DNA of 64,000 bases. Origin: Leucobacter luti. Its GTDB lineage: Bacteria > Actinomycetota > Actinomycetes > Actinomycetales > Microbacteriaceae. Shown here one piece after another: positions 9,492 through 24,664 of the stretch. A program made the position numbers and the translations under genes. The stretch lies in the NCBI RefSeq assembly GCF_019464495.1, contig NZ_CP080492.1:2790001-2854000 (forward strand). The letters are read 5' to 3'. A model generated the notes under the pieces. It ran no database searches, had not been told where the DNA came from, and saw only the letters and a program-made list of their open reading frames with translations. Position 1 is the stretch's first letter. Every line of letters begins with the position of its first letter.

Positions 9492-10279
9492 CGTTCCTCC
9501 GCGTAGTCCGGGGCTGGCGGCAGTTCGAAGAACTCCTCAAGCGTGGTGGTGCCCTCCAACGCGAGCTGCGCTGCGAGCTCTGGCCCGACATAGCGGAAGT
9601 GCCACGGCTCCGGCATGAAGCCGGTCACTGACTCTTTGCCGGTCGGGTAGCGCACGATGAAGCCGTGCGCCGCGGCGTGCTCGGCGAGCCAAGCGCCAGC
9701 GGGCGTCTCGCCAAAGCATGCCGCCAGGTAGCAGTCGCCGTGATCGTCGAGGTCGATGACGAGTCCGGTTTGATGCTCTGAATGGCCGGGGCGGGCAGAG
9801 TATGTGTCTGCGGCCTCCCGGCCGTCGCGGGCGACATAGCCGGAGTAGAGTCCCACCTGGGTCGCGTAGTCCCGGTACGCACTGATGATGCGGACGCTGT
9901 GTCCCGCCTCGGCTGCCGCAGCGATCAGGCTCTCCGCCGCGCGGGCGGCCGGCTCTCTGAGTGGTTGGGAAAACTCGTTCTCGACGCCGACGGGCATGTC
10001 GAGATCCTGCGGTGCGAAATCGACGGGGGAGAGCGGTCGGAGCTTATTACTCACGACCCAGAGAGAGGTCGGATCGTCGATCGAGTACGCAGCGCGATCA
10101 AAGGCAGGCGGCGTGGGAGTCGCGGTCGCAGTCGGTGCCGGCGTCGACGGTTGCGTTGCGGGAGTCTCACTCGGCCGGGGTGCCTCCGGTTCCGGTGCGC
10201 ACGCGGTGAGGCCGCTTGCGAGCGCGAGGGCGGTGCCGCAGGCGAGCAGCGTGGATCCGCGGTGCGAACGAGAGAACAT
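9488..10279 (-). CDS. M15-family D-alanyl-D-alanine carboxypeptidase lipoprotein (VanY-like)
   Basis: A 263-residue secreted peptidase. The N-terminus has a basic stretch, a hydrophobic core and a lipobox ending LTAC, then a Pro/Thr-rich linker of about 40 residues. The VanY domain follows, with zinc ligands in SEHQTGLVIDL (His and Asp) and EPWHFRYVG (His). It would trim the terminal D-Ala from peptidoglycan peptides at the cell surface. The ATG at 10279 is chosen because TAGGCT ends 7 bases upstream and the signal peptide begins there; an upstream in-frame start at 10360 would run into the divergent gene. First in a two-gene unit with the Nudix gene. Confidence 0.87.
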   Translation of the reverse strand: MFSRSHRGSTLLACGTALALASGLTACAPEPEAPRPSETPATQPSTPAPTATATPTPPAFDRAAYSIDDPTSLWVVSNKLRPLSPVDFAPQDLDMPVGVENEFSQPLREPAARAAESLIAAAAEAGHSVRIISAYRDYATQVGLYSGYVARDGREAADTYSARPGHSEHQTGLVIDLDDHGDCYLAACFGETPAGAWLAEHAAAHGFIVRYPTGKESVTGFMPEPWHFRYVGPELAAQLALEGTTTLEEFFELPPAPDYAEER

Positions 10280-10286
10280 GGCCTTC

Positions 10287-10292
10287 AGCCTA
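10287..10292 (-). promoter_or_regulatory. -10 box of VanY-like gene (leaderless)
   Basis: TAGGCT on the minus strand, 7 bases before the ATG at 10279. The -35 area overlaps the promoter region of the divergent CapA-like gene. Confidence 0.5.
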
Positions 10293-10326
10293 GAGGAGAT
10301 GCGAGAACCGGAACTGGAGCCCCGGC

Positions 10327-10332
10327 TAGGCT
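10327..10332 (+). promoter_or_regulatory. -10 box of CapA-like gene (leaderless)
   Basis: TAGGCT on the plus strand, 6 bases before the ATG at 10339. It is the same hexamer as in the divergent VanY-like gene, and the two -10 boxes are only 34 bases apart. Confidence 0.5.
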
Positions 10333-10338
10333 GAATGT

Positions 10339-11592
10339 ATGACGGACAGTAGCGAGGCACGTGGTGGCGTATCGCGGCGCAGAAAACTGACGATCGCGAT
10401 CATCGTGGTGGCTATCGTGCTCGTCGGCGGTGGCGCGGCAGCCGCGTTCTGGCTCGCCCCCCAGCCCAAGCCCGCGGCTGAGGCTGCTCCCACGCCAAGC
10501 CCCTCCGCAACCCCGACTCCGACCGTGACGCCAACGCCTCCGCCGTCGGAAGACGACGCGATCAGCGTGATCGCGATGGGGGATATGCTGCCGCACGATT
10601 CTGTGAACGCGAACGCGCTTGGCGCGGACGGGGCCTACAACTACGCGCAGTTCTTCTCCGGGATTCAGAGTCAGCTCGATGCGGCTGATGTGACGTTCTG
10701 CAACCAAGAAGTGCCGAGCGCCGGAGTTGAGTTTGGTATCAGCGGATACCCCACTTTTAACGCGCCGGCGGAGTTCGCGCGCGACCTCCGGGAGGGCGCC
10801 GGCTGCGATCTCGTAAACACCGCCACAAACCACACGGCAGACAAGGGGACGGCGGGAATCGCCGCCACCCGCGGGGTCTGGGATGGGCTGACGCCAGCAA
10901 TCGTCTCCGGGGCAAATCGGGACGCGGCGGAGCAGCGCGCGGTCACGGTGTTCGAGGAGCAGGGCGTCAAGATCGCGCTGGTGTCGTTCGCCGAGTATTC
11001 GAATGCCCCCATCGATGGAGTCTCGCTCAACATGATGGGTGACACTGCACTTGTCACCGAGTTGCTCACCGAGGCACGTGCGGCGGCCGACGTTGTGATC
11101 GTCTCGGCACACTGGGGAACTGAAGACTCACACGAGGTGAACGACGCTCAGCGCGCGTTCGCTCAGCAGGTCGCCGATCTTGGTGCAGACGTGGTTGTGG
11201 GCACCGGGCCGCACGTGCTGCAGCCGGTCGCCTGGCTCGACCGTGTCTCGGGTGGTCGCACGCTCGTGTGGTACTCAATCGGCAATATGCTGAACACGCA
11301 GCTAGAGCTCGATCAACGCACCGGAGTCATCGCCGGGTTCACCTTGGACCGTGACGATGCTGGGGCAGTGCAGGTCACGAAGCCAACCGCAATGCTGACC
11401 TATATGCACTACGACTGGACTGCTGAGCAAGAGGCGGCGAACGATCTGCTCGCACGCACGAATTTGTCCATCACACCGCTCGCCGGGGCGGACGCGCTCC
11501 TGCAGACCACCCGCTTCGGCGTGAGCGCCGCCGATCAGCTGGCGGCATCGAGCGCGATCCTGGGTCCAGACGTGACCGTGGTGGCTGAGTAA
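10339..11592 (+). CDS. CapA-family protein (PGA_cap metallophosphatase-like)
   Basis: A 417-residue protein with a single N-terminal membrane anchor (about residues 18-38), a Pro/Thr-rich linker (about 45-75) and a PGA_cap domain starting at VIAMGDMLPHDSVN. Further calcineurin-like positions are visible at FCNQEVP, NTATNHTADKG, VSAHWGTE and GTGPHVLQP. Relatives include CapA/PgsA of poly-gamma-glutamate capsules, but most actinobacterial members occur without the other capsule genes, as here, so a capsule role is not supported. It is probably extracytoplasmic. The two ends of this gene and the amidase gene converge 11 bases apart. Confidence 0.82.
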   Translation: MTDSSEARGGVSRRRKLTIAIIVVAIVLVGGGAAAAFWLAPQPKPAAEAAPTPSPSATPTPTVTPTPPPSEDDAISVIAMGDMLPHDSVNANALGADGAYNYAQFFSGIQSQLDAADVTFCNQEVPSAGVEFGISGYPTFNAPAEFARDLREGAGCDLVNTATNHTADKGTAGIAATRGVWDGLTPAIVSGANRDAAEQRAVTVFEEQGVKIALVSFAEYSNAPIDGVSLNMMGDTALVTELLTEARAAADVVIVSAHWGTEDSHEVNDAQRAFAQQVADLGADVVVGTGPHVLQPVAWLDRVSGGRTLVWYSIGNMLNTQLELDQRTGVIAGFTLDRDDAGAVQVTKPTAMLTYMHYDWTAEQEAANDLLARTNLSITPLAGADALLQTTRFGVSAADQLAASSAILGPDVTVVAE

Positions 11593-11603
11593 CAGAGTCG
11601 GGG

Positions 11604-12473
11604 CTACGCCAGAGCGCTGCCAGGCTCCGTTTCCGCGCCGGAGGCCGATGAGAGCTCGCTGTACGCCTGAGCGCCGAGCCGATCCGCGATGACTGGGAAC
11701 TCTCGTCGCACCTCGGCAACTCGGTTCGGAACAAGCTCCACGATCCGCACTTCTTCACCGTCGCCGCACTCCGCAAGAATTGTTCCCGAGGGATCAACGA
11801 TGCGGCTGAACCCGCCAAGTTCCGTCTCGCTCTGCTGGCCGCACGCGTTCACCGCAACAACCCACACCTGATGCTCGACCGCGCGCGCCTGGGTGAGCAG
11901 TCGCCAGTGTTCCCGCCGCGCTGCAGGCCAGGCAGCTGGCACGATGACAGCCTCGGTGCCGCGGCTGCTGAGCTCCTGCCAGAGGCCGGGGAAGCGGAGA
12001 TCGTAGCAGGTCGTGCTCGCGGTCAGTCCGAGCACGCTCGGCACCACGCTGAGTGTCGCGCCGGGGGTGAGCAGCTCCGACTCGAGCGACTGATAGCCGA
12101 ACACGTGAATCTTGCGGTAGATCTGGGCAATCCGCCCGGCAGCGTCAACGAGCACCGCGGTGTTGTGTAGCGTGCCGCTCGGATCCCGCTCGACAATGCT
12201 GCCCAGGTGGATCGCGGCGCCCAGCTGCACTGCGACCCGTCGTGCCATGGTGACAGTCGGGCCGGCGAGTGTCTCCGAGAGTTCCGCGTACCGGTCGAAG
12301 GCGAAGTAGCCTGCGCTCCAGAGCTCAGGCAGGACGTAGAGGTCCGCGCCAGGATGAGCGAGCAGCAGGCGCTCGACGCGCTCGATCCTGGCACCCTGCG
12401 ACTCCTCATCGGGGCTCGCGAGCTGCACGAGCGCGATGCTGCGGGGGGCTGACTGCTCTGGTGCGTGCGACAT
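11604..12473 (-). CDS. Carbon-nitrogen hydrolase (nitrilase superfamily)
   Basis: A 289-residue cytoplasmic amidase-like enzyme. The catalytic triad is complete: Glu50 in LPELW, Lys121 in YRKIH and Cys156 in TTCYDLRFPGLW. Spacing fits the omega-amidase/YafV-type branch, which acts on small amides such as alpha-ketoglutaramate, but the substrate is not evident. The start ATG lies 6 bases after a TAGGGT box, consistent with leaderless transcription, and diverges from the DUF4916 gene. Confidence 0.85.
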   Translation of the reverse strand: MSHAPEQSAPRSIALVQLASPDEESQGARIERVERLLLAHPGADLYVLPELWSAGYFAFDRYAELSETLAGPTVTMARRVAVQLGAAIHLGSIVERDPSGTLHNTAVLVDAAGRIAQIYRKIHVFGYQSLESELLTPGATLSVVPSVLGLTASTTCYDLRFPGLWQELSSRGTEAVIVPAAWPAARREHWRLLTQARAVEHQVWVVAVNACGQQSETELGGFSRIVDPSGTILAECGDGEEVRIVELVPNRVAEVRREFPVIADRLGAQAYSELSSASGAETEPGSALA

Positions 12474-12479
12474 GCCCCC

Positions 12480-12485
12480 ACCCTA
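12480..12485 (-). promoter_or_regulatory. -10 box of nitrilase-family gene (leaderless)
   Basis: TAGGGT on the minus strand, 6 bases before the ATG at 12473. Confidence 0.45.
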
Positions 12486-12521
12486 CTCGGGCGGCTCAGG
12501 CGGATTCACGTCTTCGTGCGG

Positions 12522-12527
12522 CACAAT
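12522..12527 (+). promoter_or_regulatory. Weak -10 box of DUF4916 gene
   Basis: CACAAT, 6 bases before the ATG at 12534. It matches the TANNNT pattern less well than the boxes of its neighbours. Confidence 0.3.
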
Positions 12528-12533
12528 GGCACC

Positions 12534-13109
12534 ATGAGTATCGACACCGCCGAACTGCCGGATCCCGAGGGCCCTGAGGATCGTCCGGCGCCCGCGGGCA
12601 ACCCCGGCTGGTTGAGTGACGATGAGCTCGAGTTCGTGCGCGGGCGGATGCCGATCCTGTACGTGGAGGCCGTGCCAGTGCGCCTCGACGGGCTCGGCAA
12701 GGTGATCGAGGTGGGCCTGCTGCTGCGCAGCACCCCAGACGGCGTGATGACACGCGCGTTTGTCTCCGGTCGCGTGCGGTTCGGCGAGCCGCTGCGCGAG
12801 GCGCTGTTTCGGCACCTCGAAGATGATCTCGGCCCGATGGCGTTCCCACAGATGCCGACCGCGCTGCTCCCGGCGCAGGTGGCAGAGTACTTCCCGCTGC
12901 CCGGGATCTCCGCGTTTGTCGATGAGCGGCAGCACGCCGTCTCGCTTGTGTACGTTGTCCCGGTGACGGGCACGTGTAATCCGCGGCAGGATGCTCTCGA
13001 GGTGACGTGGATGTCGCCGGAGGAAGCACTGTCGCCCGACACGCTCTCCGAACTCGGTGGTGGTCGCGGCAGCCTGCTGCGGCAGGCGCTCGCAACTGTC
13101 GGCTGCTGA
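12534..13109 (+). CDS. DUF4916 Nudix-like protein
   Basis: A 191-residue protein matching the actinobacterial DUF4916 group of Nudix-fold proteins: GWLSDDELEFVRGRMPILYVEAVPV near residues 23-50, then LLRSTPDGVMTRAFVSGRV and EALFRHLEDDLGP. The canonical Nudix box is degenerate, with Arg-x-x-x-Asp-Asp-Leu-Gly in its place, so hydrolase activity is uncertain. The ATG at 12534 fits the conserved N-terminus; the longer reading from 12465 would overlap the divergent gene's promoter. Function unknown. Confidence 0.75.
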   Translation: MSIDTAELPDPEGPEDRPAPAGNPGWLSDDELEFVRGRMPILYVEAVPVRLDGLGKVIEVGLLLRSTPDGVMTRAFVSGRVRFGEPLREALFRHLEDDLGPMAFPQMPTALLPAQVAEYFPLPGISAFVDERQHAVSLVYVVPVTGTCNPRQDALEVTWMSPEEALSPDTLSELGGGRGSLLRQALATVGC

Positions 13110-13114
13110 CGCCT

Positions 13115-13225
13115 GCCGGTGCCTGCTGAAGCCAGCCGGTGCCTGCGGAACTACTCAATGGAGCGTGCGGGCTCGTGCGCTGATACGTGGGTGTGCGCCG
13201 ACGCGCGGGTGTGCGCCGACGCGCG
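13115..13225. repeat. Short direct repeats between convergent genes
   Basis: A 12-base repeat GCCGGTGCCTGC occurs at 13115-13126 and 13135-13146, 20 bases apart. An 18-base tandem unit then follows at 13191-13208 and 13209-13226, identical except for the last base. They fill the gap between DUF4916 and the SprT-like gene. No gene or recognisable terminator was seen here. Confidence 0.6.
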
Positions 13226-13235
13226 AGCGAATGAG

Positions 13236-13688
13236 CTAGCTCCTGCGCTCCCATGCAATGACGTGGCGGGGCGAGAACCCCCGCGCGCACGCGCCGCATG
13301 ACGTGACTCTGGTGGGCGCTCGGAAGCGATAGTGGGAGTGCCCAGCGGGGCACGCACCCACCCACGGCGCGCGCTCGTGGGCGATCTCGCCGTCGTGTGT
13401 GCGCCCGCCGACGTAGCCGATCTCCGCTGCAACCCGCTTCCAGGCTGGCCCGTGAGCGGCCCTCGGGCCTGCCATCGCGTGTGCCACCTCGTGCAACAGG
13501 GTCTGATGCACCTCGTCATCATCGAATTTCTCTGCGAGGTAGCGTGACACGGTGATGCGGTGGTCGGTGTAGTTGCAGAGCCCGGCGCGCCGCTTCGCGT
13601 TGTCGAAACCGAAACTCCACACTTCGGGGTCCAGATGCATTCGGATGAGCGCGTCAGCCCAAACGCGCACCCGGGCCAGATCAGCCAC
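13236..13688 (-). CDS. SprT-like zinc-metalloprotease-fold protein
   Basis: A 150-residue protein with the SprT-type motif HEVAH (His66, Glu67, His70) and a third His (His79) in AHGPAWK, followed by a C-terminal Cys-x-x-Cys (GACPAGH / CGACARG) that resembles the zinc ribbon of SprT/Spartan proteins. Function in bacteria is not established. The GTG at 13688 is preferred: it overlaps the upstream stop by 8 bases and has GGGAG 10 bases before it. A longer start at 13754 would overlap the upstream gene by 74 bases. Co-transcribed with the spermidine-synthase-like gene. Confidence 0.78.
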   Translation of the reverse strand: MADLARVRVWADALIRMHLDPEVWSFGFDNAKRRAGLCNYTDHRITVSRYLAEKFDDDEVHQTLLHEVAHAMAGPRAAHGPAWKRVAAEIGYVGGRTHDGEIAHERAPWVGACPAGHSHYRFRAPTRVTSCGACARGFSPRHVIAWERRS

Positions 13689-14535
13689 GCTCGAAGAGCT
13701 CCCGCGCCGGTGCAGGCGAATCCACTGCTGTCGCGTCGGTGACTGGGCGGCCACCGCGGCTCAGCTCGGCGAACTCGCGGCCGACGAGCATGCGGGCGGG
13801 GTGCGGGCCTCCCGCGAGCAGCCGTGGGAGCCAGTCCAGCGTCTCAAGATCGTCATCTGTGGCGACAAACACCACGTTGCCGAAGCGTCGTCCTTTGATC
13901 ACTTGCGGTTCTGCGATTGCGGCGACCGAGGTGAAGAGGTGATCAAGCGTCGCGGCCTGGCCGCGCACGAACGGCAGGCCTGCGCCGTCCGCCGCATTCA
14001 CGACCACGAGCCCGCCGGGGGCGAGCAACGGTCGGATGAGCTCGTAAAACTCGGTGCTGGAGACGTGGGCCGGAGTTTGTGCGCCAGCGAAGATGTCGAC
14101 GACGACGAGGTCCATCGCGCCGCGCATGCCCTCGGGCAATCTGTCAAGCACCTCACGGGCATCGCCGCGACGCACCCGAATGCTTGCCCGCTTGGGCAGC
14201 GGCGCGGCCGCGCGCACGAGATCGACGAGGTCGCCCTCGAGTTCGATCACCTGCTGCCTGCTGCCCGGTCTGGTCGCCTCCACGTAGCGCGGGAGGGTGA
14301 ATGCGCCGCCTCCAAGGTGCAGGGCGGAGATCGGCTGGCCAGGCGTCTTGAACAGGTCGATGACGTGACCGATTCGGCGGATGTACTCGAAGAACAGCTC
14401 GCTCGGATCCGGGATATTGACGTGCGACTGCGGGGTCCCGTCGACGACCAGTTGTACCGCGCCCGGCACCCAGCGGTCCGCTTCGATTGCGGCCGTGAGA
14501 CCGGAGCTGAGGGTGATCGGGTCAGGCAGGTTCAT
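13681..14535 (-). CDS. Spermidine-synthase-like methyltransferase-fold protein
   Basis: A 284-residue protein with the spermidine-synthase-type Rossmann fold: nucleotide-binding loop ALHLGGGAFTLPRY, acidic strand end VIELEGDLV, and the VVVDIFAG segment at the active-site position. It lacks the N-terminal membrane domain of longer bacterial homologues. A true aminopropyltransferase function is unproven, since many actinobacterial members of this family have no known substrate. It lies between the glutaredoxin-like gene (27 bases upstream) and the SprT-like gene. Confidence 0.75.
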   Translation of the reverse strand: MNLPDPITLSSGLTAAIEADRWVPGAVQLVVDGTPQSHVNIPDPSELFFEYIRRIGHVIDLFKTPGQPISALHLGGGAFTLPRYVEATRPGSRQQVIELEGDLVDLVRAAAPLPKRASIRVRRGDAREVLDRLPEGMRGAMDLVVVDIFAGAQTPAHVSSTEFYELIRPLLAPGGLVVVNAADGAGLPFVRGQAATLDHLFTSVAAIAEPQVIKGRRFGNVVFVATDDDLETLDWLPRLLAGGPHPARMLVGREFAELSRGGRPVTDATAVDSPAPARELFERG

Positions 14536-14562
14536 GACGCAGGCCAGAAACCGCGGGCCGAA

Positions 14563-14874
14563 CTACGCACGGGCAAGCCCCAGCTCGTCGATCTTGCGCT
14601 GCAGATCGGCGTTCGATGGCTCGACCTGGTGGCTGCGGTCGGGGAACAAGATCACGGGGATGTTTGTACGACCACTGATGTCCTTGGCGACGTCAGCCGC
14701 TGCGGGATCCTGCACGAGATCGACGTATCGGTACTCCACGCCAGCGCGATCCAGCACGATCTTGGCGCGCCGACAATCGCCGCACCAGTCTGCTCCGAAC
14801 ATCACGGTTTCCTGCGGGGCCGCTGCGTCGGCGTTGTGCGCTCCTGCGGGGGTGGAATCAACGGGCTCGTTCAT
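14563..14874 (-). CDS. Glutaredoxin-like protein (mycoredoxin type)
   Basis: A 103-residue thioredoxin-fold protein with active site WCGDC (Cys31 and Cys34), cis-Pro in NIPVILFPD, and a C-terminal helix. In mycothiol-using actinobacteria, proteins of this shape (mycoredoxin-1) remove mycothiol from thiolated proteins; the common Mrx1 motif is CGYC, so the Asp here is a departure. A mycothione reductase is encoded in the same window. An ATG at 14874 is preceded by TATCAT 7 bases away, consistent with a leaderless transcript. The open frame extends upstream to 15489 but that part is antisense to the phosphatase gene. Confidence 0.78.
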   Translation of the reverse strand: MNEPVDSTPAGAHNADAAAPQETVMFGADWCGDCRRAKIVLDRAGVEYRYVDLVQDPAAADVAKDISGRTNIPVILFPDRSHQVEPSNADLQRKIDELGLARA

Positions 14875-14881
14875 GCCCGCA

Positions 14882-14887
14882 ATGATA
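14882..14887 (-). promoter_or_regulatory. -10 box of glutaredoxin-like gene (leaderless)
   Basis: TATCAT on the minus strand, 7 bases before the ATG at 14874. Confidence 0.45.
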
Positions 14888-14948
14888 CGCCGGATTGTGG
14901 CGCATTCTGCTGGATTCCGCGGTGGGCGATCACTCGCTGGAGGGGCAC

Positions 14949-15647
14949 TCAGCGGGGTCCCGGAGAGCGGAGCGCGGTGATGTCTCGACGGAACCAGAAG
15001 CGGCGTGCCAGAATCGCGAAGCACGCACCGAGCAAGGCCCCGGCGACGGTGTCGGTGAGCCAGTGCACGTGCAGCGCGGTTCGGCTCCACATCATCAGCA
15101 CGATCCACCCGATCCCGGCAGCCCAGGCCCAGCGCACGGCTGCGCGGGGGACCTCGTCCGCCGCCGCAACCACGAGAATGAGGGAAATCGCGAGGGCTGC
15201 TGCACCGAGTGAGTGTCCAGAAGGGAACGAGCTGCCGTGCGAGGCATAGAGCTGATCCCATGGGCGGGGGCGCAACACGATTGCTTTCAGGGTCTCTGAA
15301 GCGATGACCCCGAAAAGCATGGCCGTCGCGACCGCAGCCGCGTCGCGCGGCCTGCGTAGGGCGAGCAGCAGCGCTGCGGCAATCGCCGCGCACGCCGCTG
15401 CGCCAACTCCACCGCCGATCTCTGCGAAGAATATGGCGATCGCGGACGGGGCGGAGCCGCGGCTCACCGCGGCGGTGCCATGCCACCACTCATCGGGGCC
15501 GAGCGGCCCGATCGTACCGCCGATGACAAATCGCAGCGTGAGTCCGAACGCGACGACGAGCAGAATGCCGAGCACCGCCCACGGTGTCGCAGTGCGGACG
15601 CCCGCGGCAACCCGCGCTCGGGATGACACTGCTGGGGATCGAGTCAT
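14949..15647 (-). CDS. PAP2-family membrane phosphatase
   Basis: A 232-residue membrane protein with about five to six hydrophobic segments and the three PAP2 phosphatase motifs: KAIVLRPRP, SFPSGHS and SRTALHVHWLTD, which give the catalytic His residues and phosphate-binding Arg and Lys. It would dephosphorylate a lipid phosphate, such as undecaprenyl pyrophosphate or phosphatidic acid, at the membrane outer face. The ATG at 15647 is chosen from the TATCGT box 6 bases upstream; the longer frame from 16091 overlaps rpoB. Confidence 0.87.
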   Translation of the reverse strand: MTRSPAVSSRARVAAGVRTATPWAVLGILLVVAFGLTLRFVIGGTIGPLGPDEWWHGTAAVSRGSAPSAIAIFFAEIGGGVGAAACAAIAAALLLALRRPRDAAAVATAMLFGVIASETLKAIVLRPRPWDQLYASHGSSFPSGHSLGAAALAISLILVVAAADEVPRAAVRWAWAAGIGWIVLMMWSRTALHVHWLTDTVAGALLGACFAILARRFWFRRDITALRSPGPR

Positions 15648-15653
15648 CCCGCT

Positions 15654-15659
15654 ACGATA
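15654..15659 (-). promoter_or_regulatory. -10 box of PAP2 phosphatase gene (leaderless)
   Basis: TATCGT on the minus strand, 6 bases before the ATG at 15647. Confidence 0.45.
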
Positions 15660-15788
15660 GTCGCGCCGCGCATCGGTTCCCAGAGAAAGTCGTGTGCGGG
15701 GTCTCCGCCCGGCGCGGCTTCGGGGAGGCTGGGCACTCCCGGCCCGGCAGCTCACCGTTGTTCCGAGGAAATTCGTCCGGATCGTCGC

Positions 15789-15817
15789 TAGACAGCGGCC
15801 CGAATGCCTGGTAGGTT
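15789..15817 (+). promoter_or_regulatory. Candidate rpoBC promoter
   Basis: TAGACA at 15789-15794 and TAGGTT at 15812-15817 with a 17-base spacer. A transcript from about 15824 would carry a 150-base leader before rpoB. This is the main feature found in the 329-base gap 15648-15976. Confidence 0.5.
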
Positions 15818-15976
15818 CGATAGTTGCACTACGGACACCTGTGCGCCTGCAAATAGCGGTGGGCCCCGGGAGCTGGCGCGAAAGCGCAGATGAGCCTCGA
15901 TCACGTGTTTCGGTAGCTACGCAACTCTCGCAAGACCAGGTCAACCGGCCCGACGGGGCCCACGGAGGTAGTTTCC

Positions 15977-19474
<3,498 letters not shown>

Positions 19475-19509
19475 GCCGCACCAGACGTTTAGTTACCAAG
19501 GAGAACATT

Positions 19510-23403
<3,894 letters not shown>

Positions 23404-23433
23404 GGACTTGTCCTCAGCTCCGCTCGGAGCCTG

Positions 23434-23470
23434 AAACGGGCGCTCGCACTTTGGTGCGGGCGCCCGTTTT
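23434..23470 (+). terminator. Rho-independent terminator of rpoBC
   Basis: A 16-bp stem with one G-T pair (23434-23449 with 23454-23469), a 4-base loop and a T-run at its 3' edge, 30 bases after the rpoC stop. Confidence 0.85.
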
Positions 23471-23623
23471 GCGTGTGTGGGCCACGTTGCGAGCTCTACG
23501 CGAGGCGAATTTGAGGGATCACTGGCGCGTGCTGCTGCCAAAAACGTAGCTTCCTTGTACCGTGGCAGCACAGAGAGTGTGTTTGGGGACCCAAGCGCCC
23601 GAACACCGACGAGAGGTGCTGCG

Positions 23624-24664
23624 ATGAGCGAAGACCGCGAGACACCCCCTTCGAGGGCGGCGGCAACGCCGGAGACTTCCGGGACCCCTGGCGCCCCCGT
23701 TGCGGAGACGCTGGCGAGCGAGACCGAGGTGCTGCGTGCCGTCGAGCGCTCCCGGGATGCGGCTGACGCTGGTGACGTGGCGTCGGGTCACGCTGCCGCA
23801 GAAGAGCAGGCCACGTCCACGTCCACTGAGGGTGCGGCAGCAGGGAATGGCATTGACCGGGCAGTGGCCGATATTGATGTGGATGAGCAGGCGCGGTGCA
23901 CGGCGATCTCCGAAGTTGACACTCAGCTGGACATGCACCCGGTGACCGCAGCACTCCCCGGCACGGAGACCACTGCGGCACCCACATACGACGACCTCCC
24001 GACTGCCGCGCCCGCCGTGGGGCTGTCCCCGGCACGCGATGGTGAGATCCGCATCAGCGCCGATCACCCGATGGCGGCACTGTACACACAGACCCCGCTT
24101 CCACCCGATATCCGTGGCAACCGAGGTGCAGGTACCCTGATCGCCCTCCTCGGCACGGTCGTGTTCGCTGCCCTGTACCTTGGCGTGATTGCACTCTGGA
24201 TTGCCCCGACGTTCCCGCCGTCACAGTTCCTCGCTGACGGCCTGATGCCATGGCTCACTTCCTGGCTGTTTATTGTCCCGAGCGTCGCGTTCTTTGTGGC
24301 ACTCGTGCTGCTCGTGCTGATTGTGGGACGAGCGGGCTGGTGGGCGTACGCCGTGGGAGGGTTCCTTGTTGCCGCGCTCGTGTGGGTGGCCGCAACGGTG
24401 ACGCTCAGTCTCGCTGGTACCCCGTACGCGACCCCGACGGAGATGCTCCCCGGATTCACGTTCGGATTGGCTCAGCTTCCCGAGTTGATCAATCGCTTCG
24501 GGCTCACGGTTCCGGCGATCGCAGCAGCAGCAGTGGCGCGTGAGGTCACTGTCTGGTTCGGTGCATGGATTGGCGCTCGCGGGCGCCGCATGAAATTGCG
24601 CAACGCCGAGGCGCTCGCTGAGTACGACTCCGCGCTGGCTGAGGCACAGGCGACCCAGCCATGA
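23624..24664 (+). CDS. Membrane protein of unknown function with long disordered N-terminus
   Basis: 346 residues, not recognised. The first 160 residues are low-complexity, rich in Ala, Glu, Thr and Asp, and probably disordered in the cytoplasm. Four hydrophobic segments follow, near GTLIALLGTVVFAALYLGV, WLFIVPSVAFFVALVLLVL, YAVGGFLVAALVWVAATV and LTVPAIAAAAVAREVTVWF, with a short charged C-terminus. The ATG at 23624 has GAGAGGTG just upstream; a longer frame from 23477 reaches back toward the rpoC terminator and is less likely. Its stop overlaps the next start (ATGA), so it forms a cluster with the next two genes. Confidence 0.75.
   Translation: MSEDRETPPSRAAATPETSGTPGAPVAETLASETEVLRAVERSRDAADAGDVASGHAAAEEQATSTSTEGAAAGNGIDRAVADIDVDEQARCTAISEVDTQLDMHPVTAALPGTETTAAPTYDDLPTAAPAVGLSPARDGEIRISADHPMAALYTQTPLPPDIRGNRGAGTLIALLGTVVFAALYLGVIALWIAPTFPPSQFLADGLMPWLTSWLFIVPSVAFFVALVLLVLIVGRAGWWAYAVGGFLVAALVWVAATVTLSLAGTPYATPTEMLPGFTFGLAQLPELINRFGLTVPAIAAAAVAREVTVWFGAWIGARGRRMKLRNAEALAEYDSALAEAQATQP

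Noticed and set aside
11593..11603. Terminator between the convergent CapA-like and nitrilase-family genes
   Set aside because: The gap is only 11 bases and has no inverted repeat.
13573..15249. 558-codon plus-strand open frame
   Set aside because: Antisense to the SprT-like, spermidine-synthase-like, glutaredoxin-like and PAP2 genes, all of which have clear motifs on the minus strand.
14875..15489. N-terminal extension of the glutaredoxin-like gene
   Set aside because: The extra frame lies antisense to the PAP2 gene; the start at 14874 has a matching -10 box.
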